Shown: piece after piece, positions 9,795 through 20,691 of the stretch
Layout of the letters: the number at the start of each line of letters is the position of its first letter
How positions within the stretch are numbered: position 1 is the first letter of the stretch
Assembly: GCF_905397435.1 (NCBI RefSeq)
Contig: NZ_CAJPVI010000013.1
Location: forward strand, 1-64,000
Direction: 5' to 3'
DNA: 64,000 bases
DNA from: Cupriavidus numazuensis
GTDB taxonomy: Bacteria > Pseudomonadota > Gammaproteobacteria > Burkholderiales > Burkholderiaceae
The notes under the pieces: generated by a model
What the model saw: the letters and a program-made list of their open reading frames with translations, nothing else
Databases searched by the model: none
Told to the model about the DNA's origin: nothing
Translations under genes and position numbers: made by a program

Positions 9795-10982
9795 ATGCAT
9801 CGAATTACCATCCTCGGCGCTACCGGCTCGATCGGCGAAAGCACGCTTGATGTGGTGCGACGCCATGCCGACCGGTATGCCGTACATGCCCTGACTGCGC
9901 ACCGTCAGGTGCAGAAACTCGCCGCGAGTTGCATCGAGTTTCGTCCCGCCCGCGCTGTGGTCGGGACGCCGGAAGCCGCAGCCGAACTGGAAGCGCTGCT
10001 GCGCGCGGCCGGTGTCGCGACCGAAGTCAGCTACGGCGAAGCCGCGCTGGAGTCGGTGGCCAGTGACGCGCAGACCGATTCGGTCATGGCCGCGATCGTC
10101 GGTGCAGCGGGGCTGCGTCCGACGCTGGCAGCGGCGCGTGCCGGCAAGCGCGTGCTGCTGGCCAACAAGGAAGCGTTGGTCATGTCCGGGCGCATCTTCA
10201 TGGATGCGGTGCGCGAACATGGCGCCACGCTGCTGCCGATCGACAGCGAACACAATGCCATCTTCCAGTGCCTGCCGGCGAACGATCAGCGTTATCGGGC
10301 AGGCGTTGCCAAGGTCGTGCTGACCGCTTCGGGCGGGCCCTTCCGTACGCGCGATCCGGCGACACTGCATGACATCACCCCGGACCAGGCCTGCGCGCAT
10401 CCGAACTGGGTGATGGGCCGCAAGATCTCGGTGGACTCGGCGACCATGATGAACAAGGGCCTGGAAGTCATCGAGGCCCATTGGTTGTTCGAGGCACCTG
10501 CCGAACACATCGAAGTGCTGATTCATCCACAGAGTATCGTGCATTCGATGGTCGCCTATCGGGATGGATCGGTGCTTGCCCAGCTCGGCAATCCCGACAT
10601 GCGCACGCCGATCGCCTATGGGCTGGCCTATCCGGAGCGGATCGATGCAGGGGTTTCTCCCCTCGACCTGACGCTCGCCGGGGCCCTGAATTTCGAGAAG
10701 CCGGATCTGGTGCGCTTTCCTTGCCTGGCGCTTGCCTTCGACGCGCTGCGTGCCGGCGGTGTGGCGCCCGCCGTGCTCAATGCCGCGAATGAGGTGGCTG
10801 TCGAAGCATTCCTGCAGGGAGGCATCCGCTTCACCGACATCGCCAGGATCGTCGGCAACGTGCTGGAAAAAGCACCCCATGGTGCGGCGGACTCGCTCGA
10901 ATGCGTGCTCGATGCCGACCAGTTGGCGCGACAGTCCGCGCGTGCATGTCTGCAGGACGTGACAACAAGCGCCGTCCGCTGA
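9795..10982 (+). CDS. dxr: 1-deoxy-D-xylulose 5-phosphate reductoisomerase
   Basis: Second enzyme of the MEP isoprenoid pathway; converts DXP to 2-C-methyl-D-erythritol 4-phosphate with NADPH and feeds isoprenoid supply to UppS nearby. The 395-aa protein opens with the nucleotide fold [17 protein letters not shown] and carries [12 protein letters not shown], the metal-binding [13 protein letters not shown] and the substrate-binding ASGGPFR. Length is normal. It starts 17 bp after cdsA, indicating one transcript. Confidence 0.98.
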   Translation: MHRITILGATGSIGESTLDVVRRHADRYAVHALTAHRQVQKLAASCIEFRPARAVVGTPEAAAELEALLRAAGVATEVSYGEAALESVASDAQTDSVMAAIVGAAGLRPTLAAARAGKRVLLANKEALVMSGRIFMDAVREHGATLLPIDSEHNAIFQCLPANDQRYRAGVAKVVLTASGGPFRTRDPATLHDITPDQACAHPNWVMGRKISVDSATMMNKGLEVIEAHWLFEAPAEHIEVLIHPQSIVHSMVAYRDGSVLAQLGNPDMRTPIAYGLAYPERIDAGVSPLDLTLAGALNFEKPDLVRFPCLALAFDALRAGGVAPAVLNAANEVAVEAFLQGGIRFTDIARIVGNVLEKAPHGAADSLECVLDADQLARQSARACLQDVTTSAVR

Positions 10983-11086
10983 CGGTGGGGCCCGTGGCAT
11001 CTGCGACAATGGCATTGCCGCCGCGACCGGCGCCTATGCCATGGCGACCTGCCGTGCGGCCCGGCCAACTTTCCTGACGACCCGCC

Positions 11087-12478
11087 ATGCAAACCGTAAT
11101 CGCTTTTGTCGTCGCCCTCTGTGTACTGATCTTCGTCCACGAAATGGGGCACTACCTTGCCGCGCGCGCTTGCGGAGTCAAGGTGCTGCGATTTTCGATC
11201 GGCTTCGGCCGGCCGCTGCTGCGCTGGATTTCCAAGGGACGGGACCACACCGAATGGACCGTCGCGGCCATTCCGCTTGGCGGCTACGTCAAGATGCTCG
11301 ACGAGCGTGAACGGGACCCTGAGCACGATGCGCCGATCGACCCGGCGGAACTGCCGCGCGCGTTCAACCGTCAGTCCGTCGGGAAGCGCTTCATCATTGT
11401 CGCCGCCGGACCGCTGGCCAACTTTGCGCTGGCGATCGTGCTGTATTTCGGTCTTTTTACCGGCGGCATGCGCGAGCCGGCGCCGATCCTGGCAACGCCC
11501 GCTGCCGGCACCATGGCCGCCGAGGCCGGTGTGCGTGAGGGCGACCGGGTGCTGTCGTTGCAGGCCAACGGCAGGGAAGAGGCCGTGCGCTCCTGGAACG
11601 AACTGCGTATGGCGGTATTTGCCGAAGGGTTCGGCGATGCCCGCGCGGTGCTGCGTGTACGCGGATCCGATGGCAGCGAGCGGGACCTGACGCTGGCGCG
11701 GCTGCCCAGCACCGGGAGCAACCCGGAGCAGGATCCGCTGGCCACGCTAGGCCTTTCGCTCAAGGGCGGCCCGGTGACGATCACCGAGGTCATGGCTGGT
11801 TCCGCTGCTGAACGCGCCGGGCTGAAGGCTGGCGACCGGGTGGTCGCATGGCAGGGCAAGCCGCTGACGCAGGCCGCGGAACTGATCAAGGCGGTGCGGG
11901 CGCAGCCGGGCCAGCGCGTGGCGCTTGGCATCGAACGCAACGGCCAACGGCTGGATATCCCCGTCACGCTTGATACCACACCGCCCCGGGAGGGCGAGGC
12001 GTCCGGTGCGGCGCCGGCCGGCAAGCTGGGCGCGGCACTGAGCCAGGCGGTGGAGATGGAGACCGTCCGCTACGCCCCGGTCCAGGCCCTGGGCCGTGCC
12101 GTCGGGCAGGTCTGGAACACCAGCGCGTTGTCGCTGAAGTTGCTCGGAAAGATGCTGATCGGGCAGGCTTCGCTGCAGAATCTGAGCGGCCCGCTGACCG
12201 TGGCGGACTACGCCGGACGTGCCGCCCACCTCGGGCTGCAGGCCTTCGTCAGCTTCCTGGCGCTGGTCAGCGTCAGCCTCGGCGTGCTGAATTTGTTACC
12301 TATTCCGGTTCTGGACGGGGGGCATTTGCTGTATTATTGCGTGGAATTTTTGACTGGCAGGCCCGTCCCAGACCACTGGCAGGCAATGCTGCAGAAGGTA
12401 GGCATCGCCTGCATCTTGCTCCTGACTTCGCTCGCTTTGTTCAATGACGTCAGCCGGATGTTCCTGGCCAATGGCTAG
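11087..12478 (+). CDS. rseP: Site-2 zinc metalloprotease RseP
   Basis: Inner-membrane protease that cuts anti-sigma factors and remnant signal peptides within the bilayer. The zinc site HEMGH is at residues 18-22 in the first membrane segment, and the second motif [11 protein letters not shown] is in the C-terminal membrane part. Two periplasmic PDZ domains lie between (for example [12 protein letters not shown] and [12 protein letters not shown]). At 463 aa it is normal in length. It sits between dxr and bamA, the conserved envelope order; a 104-bp gap separates it from dxr. Confidence 0.97.
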   Translation: MQTVIAFVVALCVLIFVHEMGHYLAARACGVKVLRFSIGFGRPLLRWISKGRDHTEWTVAAIPLGGYVKMLDERERDPEHDAPIDPAELPRAFNRQSVGKRFIIVAAGPLANFALAIVLYFGLFTGGMREPAPILATPAAGTMAAEAGVREGDRVLSLQANGREEAVRSWNELRMAVFAEGFGDARAVLRVRGSDGSERDLTLARLPSTGSNPEQDPLATLGLSLKGGPVTITEVMAGSAAERAGLKAGDRVVAWQGKPLTQAAELIKAVRAQPGQRVALGIERNGQRLDIPVTLDTTPPREGEASGAAPAGKLGAALSQAVEMETVRYAPVQALGRAVGQVWNTSALSLKLLGKMLIGQASLQNLSGPLTVADYAGRAAHLGLQAFVSFLALVSVSLGVLNLLPIPVLDGGHLLYYCVEFLTGRPVPDHWQAMLQKVGIACILLLTSLALFNDVSRMFLANG

Positions 12479-12600
12479 GAGCAGTACTGGCAAACAGGGC
12501 GATCGTGTTGCCGACACCGTCGCCCGGGATGCTATTGACAGGCGCAGTCCCACGAAGCATCGGAGCGCAATCCTGGATGGAATCAAAGAGGGGATCAAGA

Positions 12601-14931
12601 TTGATCAGACATAAGCGCGTCTCGCTGGGCTTGCTCGCGAGTGCCGTTATTGCAGCCTGGAGCCCGGCGGGCTGGGCCGCCGATCCGTTTGTCGTCAAGG
12701 ACATCCGCGTTGAGGGCCTGCAACGCGTGGAACCTGGTACGGTCTTCGGCTACCTTCCCGTCCGCGTCGGCGAAACGTTCACCGACGACAAGGGCGCCGA
12801 CGCTATCCGCGCGCTGTATAACACCGGTTTCTTCAAGGACGTGCAGATCCGCGCCGAAGAGGGCGTGCTGGTCGTGCAGGTCGAAGAGCGTCCTGCCATT
12901 TCGCAGCTCGAGTTCGTCGGCATCAAGGAATTCGACAAGGACACGCTGCGCCGCTCGCTGCGTGCCGTGGGCGTTGCTGAAGCGCGTTACTACGACAAGG
13001 CCCTGATCGACAAGGCCGAGCAGGAACTCAAGCGCCAGTACGTGGCCCGCGGCTACTACGCGGCTGACGTGCAGACCACGGTGACGCCGGTGGACCGCAA
13101 CCGCGTGTCGGTGGTGTTCAACGTGGAAGAAGGCCCCGTCGCCAAGATCAAGCAGATCAATATCGTCGGCAACAAGGCTTTCAAGGAAGGCACGCTGCGC
13201 GACGAGATGCAGCTTTCCACGCCGAACTGGTTGTCCTGGTACACCAAGAACGACCTCTATTCCAAGCAGAAGCTCACGGCTGACCTGGAAGCACTGCGTT
13301 CGTACTACCTGAACCGCGGCTACCTGGAATTCGCCATCGAGTCGACGCAGGTATCGATCACGCCGGACAAGAAGGACATCTACCTGACGCTGAACATCAA
13401 GGAAGGCGAACAGTACAAGGTGTCCGATATCCGCCTGGCCGGCGAACTGCTCGGCAAGCAGGAGGAAATGGAAAAACTGCTGCAGCTGAAGAAGGGCGAT
13501 ATTTTCTCGTCCGAGAAGCTGACAGCAAGCACCAAGTCCATTACCGACCTGCTCGGCACTTATGGCTACGCGTTCACCACGATCAACCCGCAGCCGCAAA
13601 TCGACCAGGAAAAGCGCGAAGTTGCGCTGACGCTGATGGTCGACCCGGGCCGCCGCGTGTATGTGCGCCGCGTCAACGTGGTCGGCAACAGCAAGACCCG
13701 CGACGAAGTGGTGCGCCGTGAAATGCGGCAGATGGAAAGCTCGTGGTTCGACAGCGAGAAGCTGACGCAGTCGCAGGCGCGTATCAACCGCACGGGCTAC
13801 TTTACCGACACCAACATCACCACCGAAGACGTGCCGGGCGCGCCTGACCAGGTCGATGTGAACGTCAACGTGACCGAAAAGCCGACCGGCCAGATCAGCT
13901 TGGGTGTGGGCTTCTCGTCCACGGACAAGCTGGTGCTGCAGGCCGGCCTGCGCCAGGACAACGTGTTCGGTTCGGGTACCAGCCTGGGTCTGGACGTGAA
14001 CACCGCCAAGTCGTTCCGTACCATTGCGCTGACGCAGTACGACCCGTATTTCACGGTGGACGGCATCAGCCGCTCGACCGACATCTACTACCGTACGTCC
14101 CGCCCGCTGTACTACACGGGCGACCAGGACTACAAGATCGAAACGGCCGGCGGCGGCTTCAAGTTCGGCGTGCCGTTCTCGGAAGTCGACACCGTGTTCT
14201 TCGGCATCGGCTACGAGTGGACTCGTATCTCGGTGTCGCCGAATACGCCGTCCCAGTACGTGAAGTTCCTGCAGGACATCGGCAAGATGTCGCCTGGCCA
14301 GACGGTGGGCACGGCTTCGCCGATCAACAACTTCCCGTTCACGATCGGCTGGGCGCGCGACCGCCGCGACTCCGCACTCGTTCCGACCAAGGGCCCCTAC
14401 ACCCAGGCCAACCTGGAAGTCGGCATCCCGGGCGGGGACGTGCAGTACTACCGTGCCAGCGTCCAGCAGCAGTACTTCTACCCGATTTCGAAGGCCTTCA
14501 CGCTGGCCCTTAACGGTGAAGTCGCCTACGGTCACGGCTACGGCAACACGCCGTTCCCGGTGTACAAGTACTTCTATGCCGGTGGTATCGGCTCGGTGCG
14601 TGGCTACCAGACCAGCACGCTGGGTCCGAAGGACCAGAACGGCAACCCTGTCGGCGGCGCGTCCAAGATGATCGGCAACGTCGAATTCATCTTCCCGCTG
14701 CCGGGTTCGGGTGTGGATCGTACGCTGCGCCTGTTCACGTTCTTCGACTTCGGTAACGTGTATCAGGAAGGTGCGCCGCTGTCGTTCAGCGAGCTGAAGT
14801 ACTCCACCGGTTTCGGTATGTCGTGGTTGTCGCCGATCGGTCCGCTGAAGATCAGCATGGGCTTCCCGCTGAAGAAGGATAGTACCGACAAGGTTCAGCG
14901 CTTCCAGTTCCAGATCGGCACTGCGTTCTGA
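12601..14931 (+). CDS. bamA: Outer-membrane protein assembly factor BamA
   Basis: Central component of the BAM complex that inserts beta-barrel proteins into the outer membrane. After the signal peptide (cleavage near SPAGWA-ADP) come five POTRA domains, roughly residues 25-430, then a 16-strand barrel ending in QFQIGTAF with the C-terminal Phe that the BAM machinery recognises. The barrel contains the conserved VRGY motif ([12 protein letters not shown]). TTG 12601 is preferred because GAGGGG lies seven bases ahead and it gives a compact signal peptide, [17 protein letters not shown] 12577 would add eight charged residues. The product is 776 aa. Confidence 0.95.
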   Translation: MIRHKRVSLGLLASAVIAAWSPAGWAADPFVVKDIRVEGLQRVEPGTVFGYLPVRVGETFTDDKGADAIRALYNTGFFKDVQIRAEEGVLVVQVEERPAISQLEFVGIKEFDKDTLRRSLRAVGVAEARYYDKALIDKAEQELKRQYVARGYYAADVQTTVTPVDRNRVSVVFNVEEGPVAKIKQINIVGNKAFKEGTLRDEMQLSTPNWLSWYTKNDLYSKQKLTADLEALRSYYLNRGYLEFAIESTQVSITPDKKDIYLTLNIKEGEQYKVSDIRLAGELLGKQEEMEKLLQLKKGDIFSSEKLTASTKSITDLLGTYGYAFTTINPQPQIDQEKREVALTLMVDPGRRVYVRRVNVVGNSKTRDEVVRREMRQMESSWFDSEKLTQSQARINRTGYFTDTNITTEDVPGAPDQVDVNVNVTEKPTGQISLGVGFSSTDKLVLQAGLRQDNVFGSGTSLGLDVNTAKSFRTIALTQYDPYFTVDGISRSTDIYYRTSRPLYYTGDQDYKIETAGGGFKFGVPFSEVDTVFFGIGYEWTRISVSPNTPSQYVKFLQDIGKMSPGQTVGTASPINNFPFTIGWARDRRDSALVPTKGPYTQANLEVGIPGGDVQYYRASVQQQYFYPISKAFTLALNGEVAYGHGYGNTPFPVYKYFYAGGIGSVRGYQTSTLGPKDQNGNPVGGASKMIGNVEFIFPLPGSGVDRTLRLFTFFDFGNVYQEGAPLSFSELKYSTGFGMSWLSPIGPLKISMGFPLKKDSTDKVQRFQFQIGTAF

Positions 14932-14952
14932 TTCTGTAAAAGGATCTGTTTC

Positions 14953-15480
14953 ATGAATACAAAATCCAAACTGGTCAAATCCCTGAGCGCCGCCGCCGTG
15001 GCTGCTGCGGCGCTGTGTGCCGCGGCGCCGGCAATGGCTCAGGAAGCCCGCATTGCCGCCGTGAATTCCGAGCGCATCCTGCGCGATTCGCAGCCCGCCA
15101 AGGCGGCTCAGGTCAAGCTGGAGCAGGAATTCTCCAAGCGCGACCGCGAACTGCAGGACATGGCCCAGAAGATCAAGGGTATGGCCGACAAGCTGGACAA
15201 GGATACGGCCGTGCTGGCCGATTCGGACCGCCAGCGCCGCCAGCGCGAAGTCGCGGACCTTGACCGCGAATTCCAGCGCAAGCAGCGCGAATTCCGTGAA
15301 GACCTGAACCAGCGCCGCAACGAGGAGCTGGCTCAGGTGCTCGAACGCGCCAACCGTGTGATCCGCTCGCTTGCCGAGCAGCGCAAGTACGATCTGATCG
15401 TGCAGGAAGCGGTGTACGTGAACCCGCGCATCGACATCACGGATGATGTGATGAAGGCGCTGAACGCGGGCGGCAAGTAA
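14953..15480 (+). CDS. skp: Periplasmic chaperone Skp/OmpH
   Basis: Trimeric periplasmic chaperone that holds unfolded outer-membrane proteins for BamA. The 175-aa protein has a signal peptide with cleavage after APAMAQ or AMA, then IAAVNSERILRDSQPAK, followed by a long, highly charged coiled coil (about residues 50-140) that forms the tentacles. It is 21 bp behind bamA, matching the functional link, and is followed by lpxD. Confidence 0.95.
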   Translation: MNTKSKLVKSLSAAAVAAAALCAAAPAMAQEARIAAVNSERILRDSQPAKAAQVKLEQEFSKRDRELQDMAQKIKGMADKLDKDTAVLADSDRQRRQREVADLDREFQRKQREFREDLNQRRNEELAQVLERANRVIRSLAEQRKYDLIVQEAVYVNPRIDITDDVMKALNAGGK

Positions 15481-15514
15481 GCCGCTGGCCGTTCTTTTTT
15501 CAGGAAGTACCGCC

Positions 15515-16603
15515 ATGCAGACACCCACACTGGGGCAGCTCGCCACCGAGAACGGCGCGCAGGTTGTGGGTGATCCCGACCTCGTGATCATCGGCCTGGC
15601 TCCGCTGGATCAGGCCGGTTCCGGCGAACTCTCGTTCCTCTCCAATCCGCTGTACCTTGCACAGGCGCTGTCGTCCGCGGCTGGCGCTGTGATCGTGTCC
15701 GCGGCGGACCTGGAGCGCATCCGCGCCGAGGGGCAGGCCGACGGCCGCAACTGGCTCGTAGCGCGCAATCCGTATGTGTGCTTCGCGAAGATTGCGCAGC
15801 GGTTCGACAAGGCCAACCAGGACGCACGCACAGGTATCGATCCGCGTGCCAGCGTTGCCGCGGATGTCACGGTTCCCGCTTCGTGCTTTATCGGCCCGAA
15901 CGTGGTCATCGAATCCGGTGCGCGTATCGGCGAGCGCGTGCGCATTGTGGCGAACAGCTTCGTCGGCGCGCATGCCGAGATCGGCGACGACTCGCTGCTC
16001 TACGCCAATGTCTCGGTCTACCACCATTGCGTGGTTGGCGCGCGCGCGATCCTGCACAGCGGGGTCGTGATCGGTGCGGACGGGTTCGGCTTTGCGCCGG
16101 ACATCGGTCCCACGGGTGTCGAATACGTGAAGATTCCGCAGACCGGCCGCGCCGTGCTCGGCAACGATGTCGAAGTGGGCGCCAATACCGCCATCGACCG
16201 CGGCGCCATGGCGGACACCGTGATCGAAGACGGCTGCAAGATCGACAACCAGGTCCAGATCGCGCACAACGTGCGGGTCGGCGCGCATACCGTGATTGCC
16301 GGATGCGCCGCCGTCTCGGGCAGTACGCATATCGGCCGGTTCTGCGTGATCGGCGGCGCCGCGAATTTTTCGGGGCACCTGAAGATTGCCGACCGCACCA
16401 CGGTGTCCGGTGGGACTTCGATCACCAAATCCATTACCAAGCCCGGTGGCCACTTCACCAGCGTGTTCCCGTTCCTGCCGCATGGCGAATGGGAGCGCAA
16501 TGCCGCCATCGTGCGCGGCCTGACCAAGCTGCGTGAACGCGTCATGCAACTGGAGCGCCGCCTGCGCGGCCAGTCCGCCGGGACCCAAACCTCACAAGAC
16601 TAA
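15515..16603 (+). CDS. lpxD: UDP-3-O-(3-hydroxyacyl)glucosamine N-acyltransferase
   Basis: Third step of lipid A synthesis: adds the N-linked hydroxyacyl chain from acyl-ACP. The 362-aa protein has the N-terminal uridine-binding domain (to about residue 100), a left-handed beta helix built of hexapeptide repeats (for example [20 protein letters not shown]) and a C-terminal helical tail. The catalytic His lies in the QIAHNVRVG segment. ATG 15515 follows AGGAAG. It ends ten bases before fabZ, so the two are tightly coupled. Confidence 0.97.
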
Positions 16604-16613
16604 GAGAAACATC

Positions 16614-17066
16614 ATGACCGCCGCCGAAATCGACATCCGCCAGATCCTGAAACTGCTGCCGCATCGCTATCCGATGCTGCTGGTGGACCGTGTGCTCGAA
16701 TTCGAACCGCAGAAGCGGATCAAGACGCTGAAGAACGTCACGATCAATGAGCCGTTCTTCCAGGGGCATTTTCCGGGACAACCGGTGATGCCCGGCGTGA
16801 TGATCCTGGAAGCACTGGCACAGTCCGCCGGCCTGCTGACCTTTGGCGCGGACATGGAGCGCAAGGAAGGCGCGCTGTATTACTTCGTCGGCATTGATGG
16901 CGCGCGCTTCAAGCAGGTCGTCTATCCGGGCGACCAGCTGCACATGAACGTGACCGTGGAGCGCTATATCCGCGGCATCTGGAAGTTCAAGGCATTCGCC
17001 ACGGTGGACGAAAAAGTCGCGTGCGAAGCGGAACTGATGTGCACGGTCAAGCAGGCTGACGCCTGA
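16614..17066 (+). CDS. fabZ: (3R)-hydroxyacyl-ACP dehydratase FabZ
   Basis: Hot-dog-fold dehydratase of fatty-acid elongation acting on hydroxyacyl-ACP. The 150-aa protein starts [27 protein letters not shown]; the catalytic His is in LLPHRYP and the catalytic Glu in [10 protein letters not shown]. The frame is open 27 codons upstream, but ATG 16614, ten bases after lpxD, fits the family. It competes with LpxA and LpxD for hydroxyacyl-ACP, so clustering with them balances phospholipid and lipid A supply. Confidence 0.97.
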
Positions 17067-17073
17067 GTCCCGC

Positions 17074-17094
17074 GCCCGCGGCAGCGCCGCGGGC
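17074..17094. other. GC-rich hairpin in the fabZ-lpxA gap
   Basis: GCCCGCGGC and GCCGCGGGC form nine pairs around the loop AGC. No T run follows, so it is more likely an RNA-stability or pause element than a terminator. The rest of the 129-bp gap shows nothing recognisable. Confidence 0.5.
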
Positions 17095-17195
17095 AAGGCG
17101 GCGGAAGGCCACGAACGGCCACCAAATGCCGCCATTCCTGGGCCGGGCGGCCCAGCCCCCCGGCCCCCAGACACCAGACCCACAGGACAGGACGT

Positions 17196-17999
17196 ATGAC
17201 GCAAATCCATCCCACCGCACTGGTCGATCCGAAAGCAGAACTTGCCGCCGACGTGACCGTCGGCCCGTTTTCCATTGTCGGTCCGAATGTGCGGATCGGC
17301 AGCGGCACGAATATCGGCGCGCACTCCACGGTGGAGGGATACACCACCATCGGCGAGGGCAACAACATCGGCCCCTACGCTTCCGTGGGCGGCGTGCCGC
17401 AGGACATGAAGTACCGCAACGAGCCGACCCGGCTCGACATCGGCGACCGCAACACCATCCGCGAATTCACTACGATCCATACCGGCACGGTGCAGGATCG
17501 CGGCGTGACCACGATCGGCAGCGACAACTGGATCATGGCGTACGTGCACATCGCGCATGACTGCACGGTGGGCAACCACACGGTGTTCTCGAGCAATGCG
17601 CAGATCGCGGGCCACGTGGAAGTGGGCGACTGGGCCATCCTCGGCGGCATGAGCGGGGTGCACCAGTTCGTGCGCATCGGCGCGCATGCGATGCTCGGTG
17701 GCGCGTCGGCGCTGGTGCAGGACGTGCCGCCGTTCGTGATCGCCGCAAGCGACAAGAGCGGTAACAAGGCTACGCCGCACGGCATCAACGTCGAAGGCCT
17801 GCGCCGCCGCGGTTTCGACGCGGGGCAGATTGCCGGCCTGCGTCAGGCCTACAAGCTGCTTTACAAGTCGGATCTGAGCTTCGATGATGCGCGCAACGAG
17901 ATCGGCGGGCTCTTGGCCCAGGCCGATGCAAGCACGGCAGAGCCACTGCGCGCATTCCTCGACTTCATCGCCGCTACTCAGCGCGGCATCGTGCGCTGA
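17196..17999 (+). CDS. lpxA: UDP-N-acetylglucosamine acyltransferase
   Basis: First enzyme of lipid A synthesis; transfers 3-hydroxyacyl from ACP to UDP-GlcNAc. The 267-aa protein starts [16 protein letters not shown] and consists of hexapeptide repeats forming a left-handed beta helix, with catalytic His in [13 protein letters not shown], followed by a C-terminal helical domain ([16 protein letters not shown]). Length is normal. It lies 129 bp after fabZ and 13 bp before lpxB. Confidence 0.98.
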   Translation: MTQIHPTALVDPKAELAADVTVGPFSIVGPNVRIGSGTNIGAHSTVEGYTTIGEGNNIGPYASVGGVPQDMKYRNEPTRLDIGDRNTIREFTTIHTGTVQDRGVTTIGSDNWIMAYVHIAHDCTVGNHTVFSSNAQIAGHVEVGDWAILGGMSGVHQFVRIGAHAMLGGASALVQDVPPFVIAASDKSGNKATPHGINVEGLRRRGFDAGQIAGLRQAYKLLYKSDLSFDDARNEIGGLLAQADASTAEPLRAFLDFIAATQRGIVR

Positions 18000-18012
18000 G
18001 ACTGGCCCGGAC

Positions 18013-19221
18013 ATGGTCGACGCCGCGATTCGGGGCACATTGCCTGCTGGTACCGGGACCAATGCCAGCCAGCGTGGCACGATTGCCATGGTGGCCGGCG
18101 AAGCTTCCGGCGACCTGCTGGCATCGCTGATGCTGGGCGGGCTCAAGGCCCGCCTCGGCGATACGGTCAGCTATGCCGGCATTGGCGGCAAGCGCATGAT
18201 GACCGAGGGTTTTGTTTCGCACTGGCCGATGGAGACGCTGTCGGTCAATGGCTACGTCGAGGTGCTGGGCTCGCTGCGCGAGATCCTGGCCACGCGCCGT
18301 GCCGTCCGTGATTCGCTGCTGGCGAATCCACCGCTGTGCTTCATCGGCGTGGATGCGCCGGACTTCAATTTCGGGCTCGAGGTGCCGCTGCGGCGTGCCG
18401 GAATTCCGGTGGTCCATTTCGTCAGCCCGTCGATCTGGGCCTGGCGGGGCGGGCGCATTCGTACCATCGCGCGCGCAGTGGACCACATCCTCTGCCTGTT
18501 CCCGTTCGAACCCGAGATCTACGCCAAGGCCGGCATTCCTGCGACCTATGTGGGCCATCCGCTGGCGGACGTGATCCCGATGGTGCCGGATGTTGCGGGC
18601 GCGCGCGCCGCGCTGGACTTGCCGGCCGGCTGCCGCGTCGTGGCCGTATTGCCGGGCAGCCGGCAGTCCGAGGTTCGCAACCTCGGCGCGACATTCTTCG
18701 CTGCCATGGCGCGAATGCACCGCATGGACCCGAACCTGGCGTTCGTGCTGCCTGCGGCCAGCGCCCCCTTGCGCGCCATCGTCGAGGAGTTGCATCAGCA
18801 GTACCCCGAGCTTCGGTTGACCATCGTCGACGGCAACTCGCATCAGGCGATGGAAGCGGCCGACGTGGTGCTACTGGCCAGTGGTACCGCGACGCTCGAA
18901 GCGGCGCTCTACAAGAAGCCGATGGTGATCTCCTACAAGGTGCCCTGGCTGACCGCGCAGATCATGAAGCGGCAGGGTTACCTGCCGTATGTGGGCTTGC
19001 CGAATATCCTGTCGGGGCGCTTCGTCGTGCCCGAACTGCTGCAGGACGACGCCACGCCGGAAGCGCTCGCGCGCGAGACGCTGCTGCAGCTCAATGACCA
19101 GGGCAATATCGCCTTCCTGTACGAACACTTCACGCGGATGCACGAAACGCTCAAGTGCAATACGGCACAGCTGGCCGCCGATGTGGTCGTCGACCTGATG
19201 CGCACGCGGGGGCTGGTCTGA
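18013..19221 (+). CDS. lpxB: Lipid-A-disaccharide synthase
   Basis: Glycosyltransferase joining UDP-diacylglucosamine and lipid X to form the disaccharide backbone of lipid A; peripheral on the inner membrane. Core motifs are [19 protein letters not shown] at about residues 25-43, FVSPSIWAW, and the nucleotide-binding [11 protein letters not shown] and [13 protein letters not shown]. The 402-aa form from ATG 18013 has about 25 residues before the conserved core, slightly longer than average; an internal Met at MVAGEASGD is possible. Its TGA shares one base with the ATG of rnhB. Confidence 0.97.
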   Translation: MVDAAIRGTLPAGTGTNASQRGTIAMVAGEASGDLLASLMLGGLKARLGDTVSYAGIGGKRMMTEGFVSHWPMETLSVNGYVEVLGSLREILATRRAVRDSLLANPPLCFIGVDAPDFNFGLEVPLRRAGIPVVHFVSPSIWAWRGGRIRTIARAVDHILCLFPFEPEIYAKAGIPATYVGHPLADVIPMVPDVAGARAALDLPAGCRVVAVLPGSRQSEVRNLGATFFAAMARMHRMDPNLAFVLPAASAPLRAIVEELHQQYPELRLTIVDGNSHQAMEAADVVLLASGTATLEAALYKKPMVISYKVPWLTAQIMKRQGYLPYVGLPNILSGRFVVPELLQDDATPEALARETLLQLNDQGNIAFLYEHFTRMHETLKCNTAQLAADVVVDLMRTRGLV

Positions 19222-19877
19222 TGGCGCGCGGAAAACTTCCGTCTCCGCAGATGGGGCTCGACCTTGCGCCGGTGGCGGCAAGCGTCCAGTTCCTGTGCGG
19301 CGTTGACGAGGCTGGCCGTGGGCCGCTGGCCGGTCCGGTGTATGCCGCCGCGGTGGTGTTCGATCCGTCCAGGCCAATGCTCCGCGGACTGGCGGATTCC
19401 AAGATCCTCACCGCGAGGAAGCGTGAAGAGCTTTACGACAAGATCTGTGAGCGCGCGCTCGGCTGGCATATCTCGTTCGCCACCGTCGAGGAAATCGATA
19501 CGCTGAACATCCTTCATGCCTCGATGCTCGCGATGCAACGCGCGGTGCAGGGGCTGGCCGAGAAGGGCGTCACGCCGGACCTGGTCCAAGTGGACGGCAA
19601 CCGCTGCCCGCAGGTGCCGTTTCCGGTCGAAGCGATCGTCAAGGGCGACTCGCTGGTCAAGGCGATCTCGGCGGCGTCCATCCTGGCCAAGGTGGCACGC
19701 GACCGGGAGCTGCTGACGCTGCACGAAGTCTATCCGCAGTACGGCTTCGACGCGCATTCCGGCTATCCGACACCGCAGCATCTTGCCGCGCTGGCGCAAT
19801 TCGGCGCCACGCCGCACCACCGGCGTTCGTTCGCGCCAGTGCGCGAGGCTATTGCCCGAGGCCTGGTGGCCTTCTGA
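19221..19877 (+). CDS. rnhB: Ribonuclease HII
   Basis: Cuts the RNA strand of RNA-DNA hybrids and single ribonucleotides in DNA. The 218-aa protein has the catalytic motif [15 protein letters not shown] (Asp-Glu), the distal Asp in VQVDGNRCP and SIVAK-like [16 protein letters not shown] 19221 overlaps the lpxB stop by one base (TGATG), which suggests translational coupling. The lpxB-rnhB pair is conserved in proteobacteria. Confidence 0.97.
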   Translation: MARGKLPSPQMGLDLAPVAASVQFLCGVDEAGRGPLAGPVYAAAVVFDPSRPMLRGLADSKILTARKREELYDKICERALGWHISFATVEEIDTLNILHASMLAMQRAVQGLAEKGVTPDLVQVDGNRCPQVPFPVEAIVKGDSLVKAISAASILAKVARDRELLTLHEVYPQYGFDAHSGYPTPQHLAALAQFGATPHHRRSFAPVREAIARGLVAF

Positions 19878-19905
19878 CGCCGGGCGCGAACCGAGATCCA
19901 CTCCT

Positions 19906-20691
19906 GTGAAGCACGTCACATCGCGCGACAACGCGCTGTTCAAACATCTGAAGGCCCTGGCTACGTCGACACACCAGCGTCGCAAGGCAGGCCAGTCGCT
20001 GCTCGATGGCGTGCATCTCGCGCAGGCCTATGTCGCGGCATTGGGGCAGCCGGTGAGTTGTGTGGTGTCGGAGCACCACTACGATCATGCCGAAGTGGCG
20101 CCGCTGCTGGCTGCGGTCGACAGCCAGCGGGTCGTGGTGCTGGCCGATGCGTTGTTCACGCAGATCTCCGGCGTGGTGAACGGCATCGACCTGATGCTCG
20201 TGATCGAGACGCCGGCAGGGCACTTGCCGGCGCGTATCGAGGAAGACTGCATCATCCTCGACGGGCTGCAGGATGCAGGCAATGTCGGGTCGATCCTGCG
20301 CAGCGCCGCAGCGGCCGGCATCCGTCACGCGTTTCTCGGCACCGGCTGCGCGTTCGCATGGTCGATCAAGACGCTGCGCGCTGGCATGGGCGCCAATTTC
20401 CACCTGAACATTGTCGAGCACTGCACGATCGACATGCTTGCGCCGCGGCTCGCGGTGCCGTTGCTGGCGACGTCGTCGCATGCGGATGCCGCGGTGTTCG
20501 ACACCGACCTGCGCGGCCCCGTGGCCTGGATCGTCGGGAACGAGGGCGCCGGCGTCAGCGATGCCTGGATGGAGCACGTTTCGCGCACCGTCGGCATTCC
20601 GCAGCCGGGCGGCCTGGAGTCGCTGAATGTTGGCGCCGCCACCGCGATCTGCCTGTTCGAGGCAGTGCGGCAGCGGCGCGGCGCTCAGTAG
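19906..20691 (+). CDS. TrmH/SpoU-family RNA 2'-O-methyltransferase
   Basis: Transfers methyl from S-adenosylmethionine to a ribose 2'-OH of rRNA or tRNA; the target cannot be named from sequence. The 261-aa product has the SpoU motifs in order: NVGSILRSAAAAG, WIVGNEGAGVS and IPQPGGLESLNVGAA with the knot that binds AdoMet. An N-terminal RRKAGQSLLDGVHLAQA substrate-binding segment resembles RlmB-like enzymes. The start is GTG 19906, 28 bp after rnhB. The 3' end overlaps convergent ppsR by seven bases. Confidence 0.9.
   Translation: MKHVTSRDNALFKHLKALATSTHQRRKAGQSLLDGVHLAQAYVAALGQPVSCVVSEHHYDHAEVAPLLAAVDSQRVVVLADALFTQISGVVNGIDLMLVIETPAGHLPARIEEDCIILDGLQDAGNVGSILRSAAAAGIRHAFLGTGCAFAWSIKTLRAGMGANFHLNIVEHCTIDMLAPRLAVPLLATSSHADAAVFDTDLRGPVAWIVGNEGAGVSDAWMEHVSRTVGIPQPGGLESLNVGAATAICLFEAVRQRRGAQ

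Noticed and set aside
12577-12600. ATG 12577 as the bamA start
   Set aside because: It has no ribosome site and adds charged residues before the signal peptide; TTG 12601 has GAGGGG at good distance.
12595-15591. A 998-codon minus-strand frame opposite bamA and skp
   Set aside because: Antisense shadow of strongly biased genes; no domain or ribosome site supports it.
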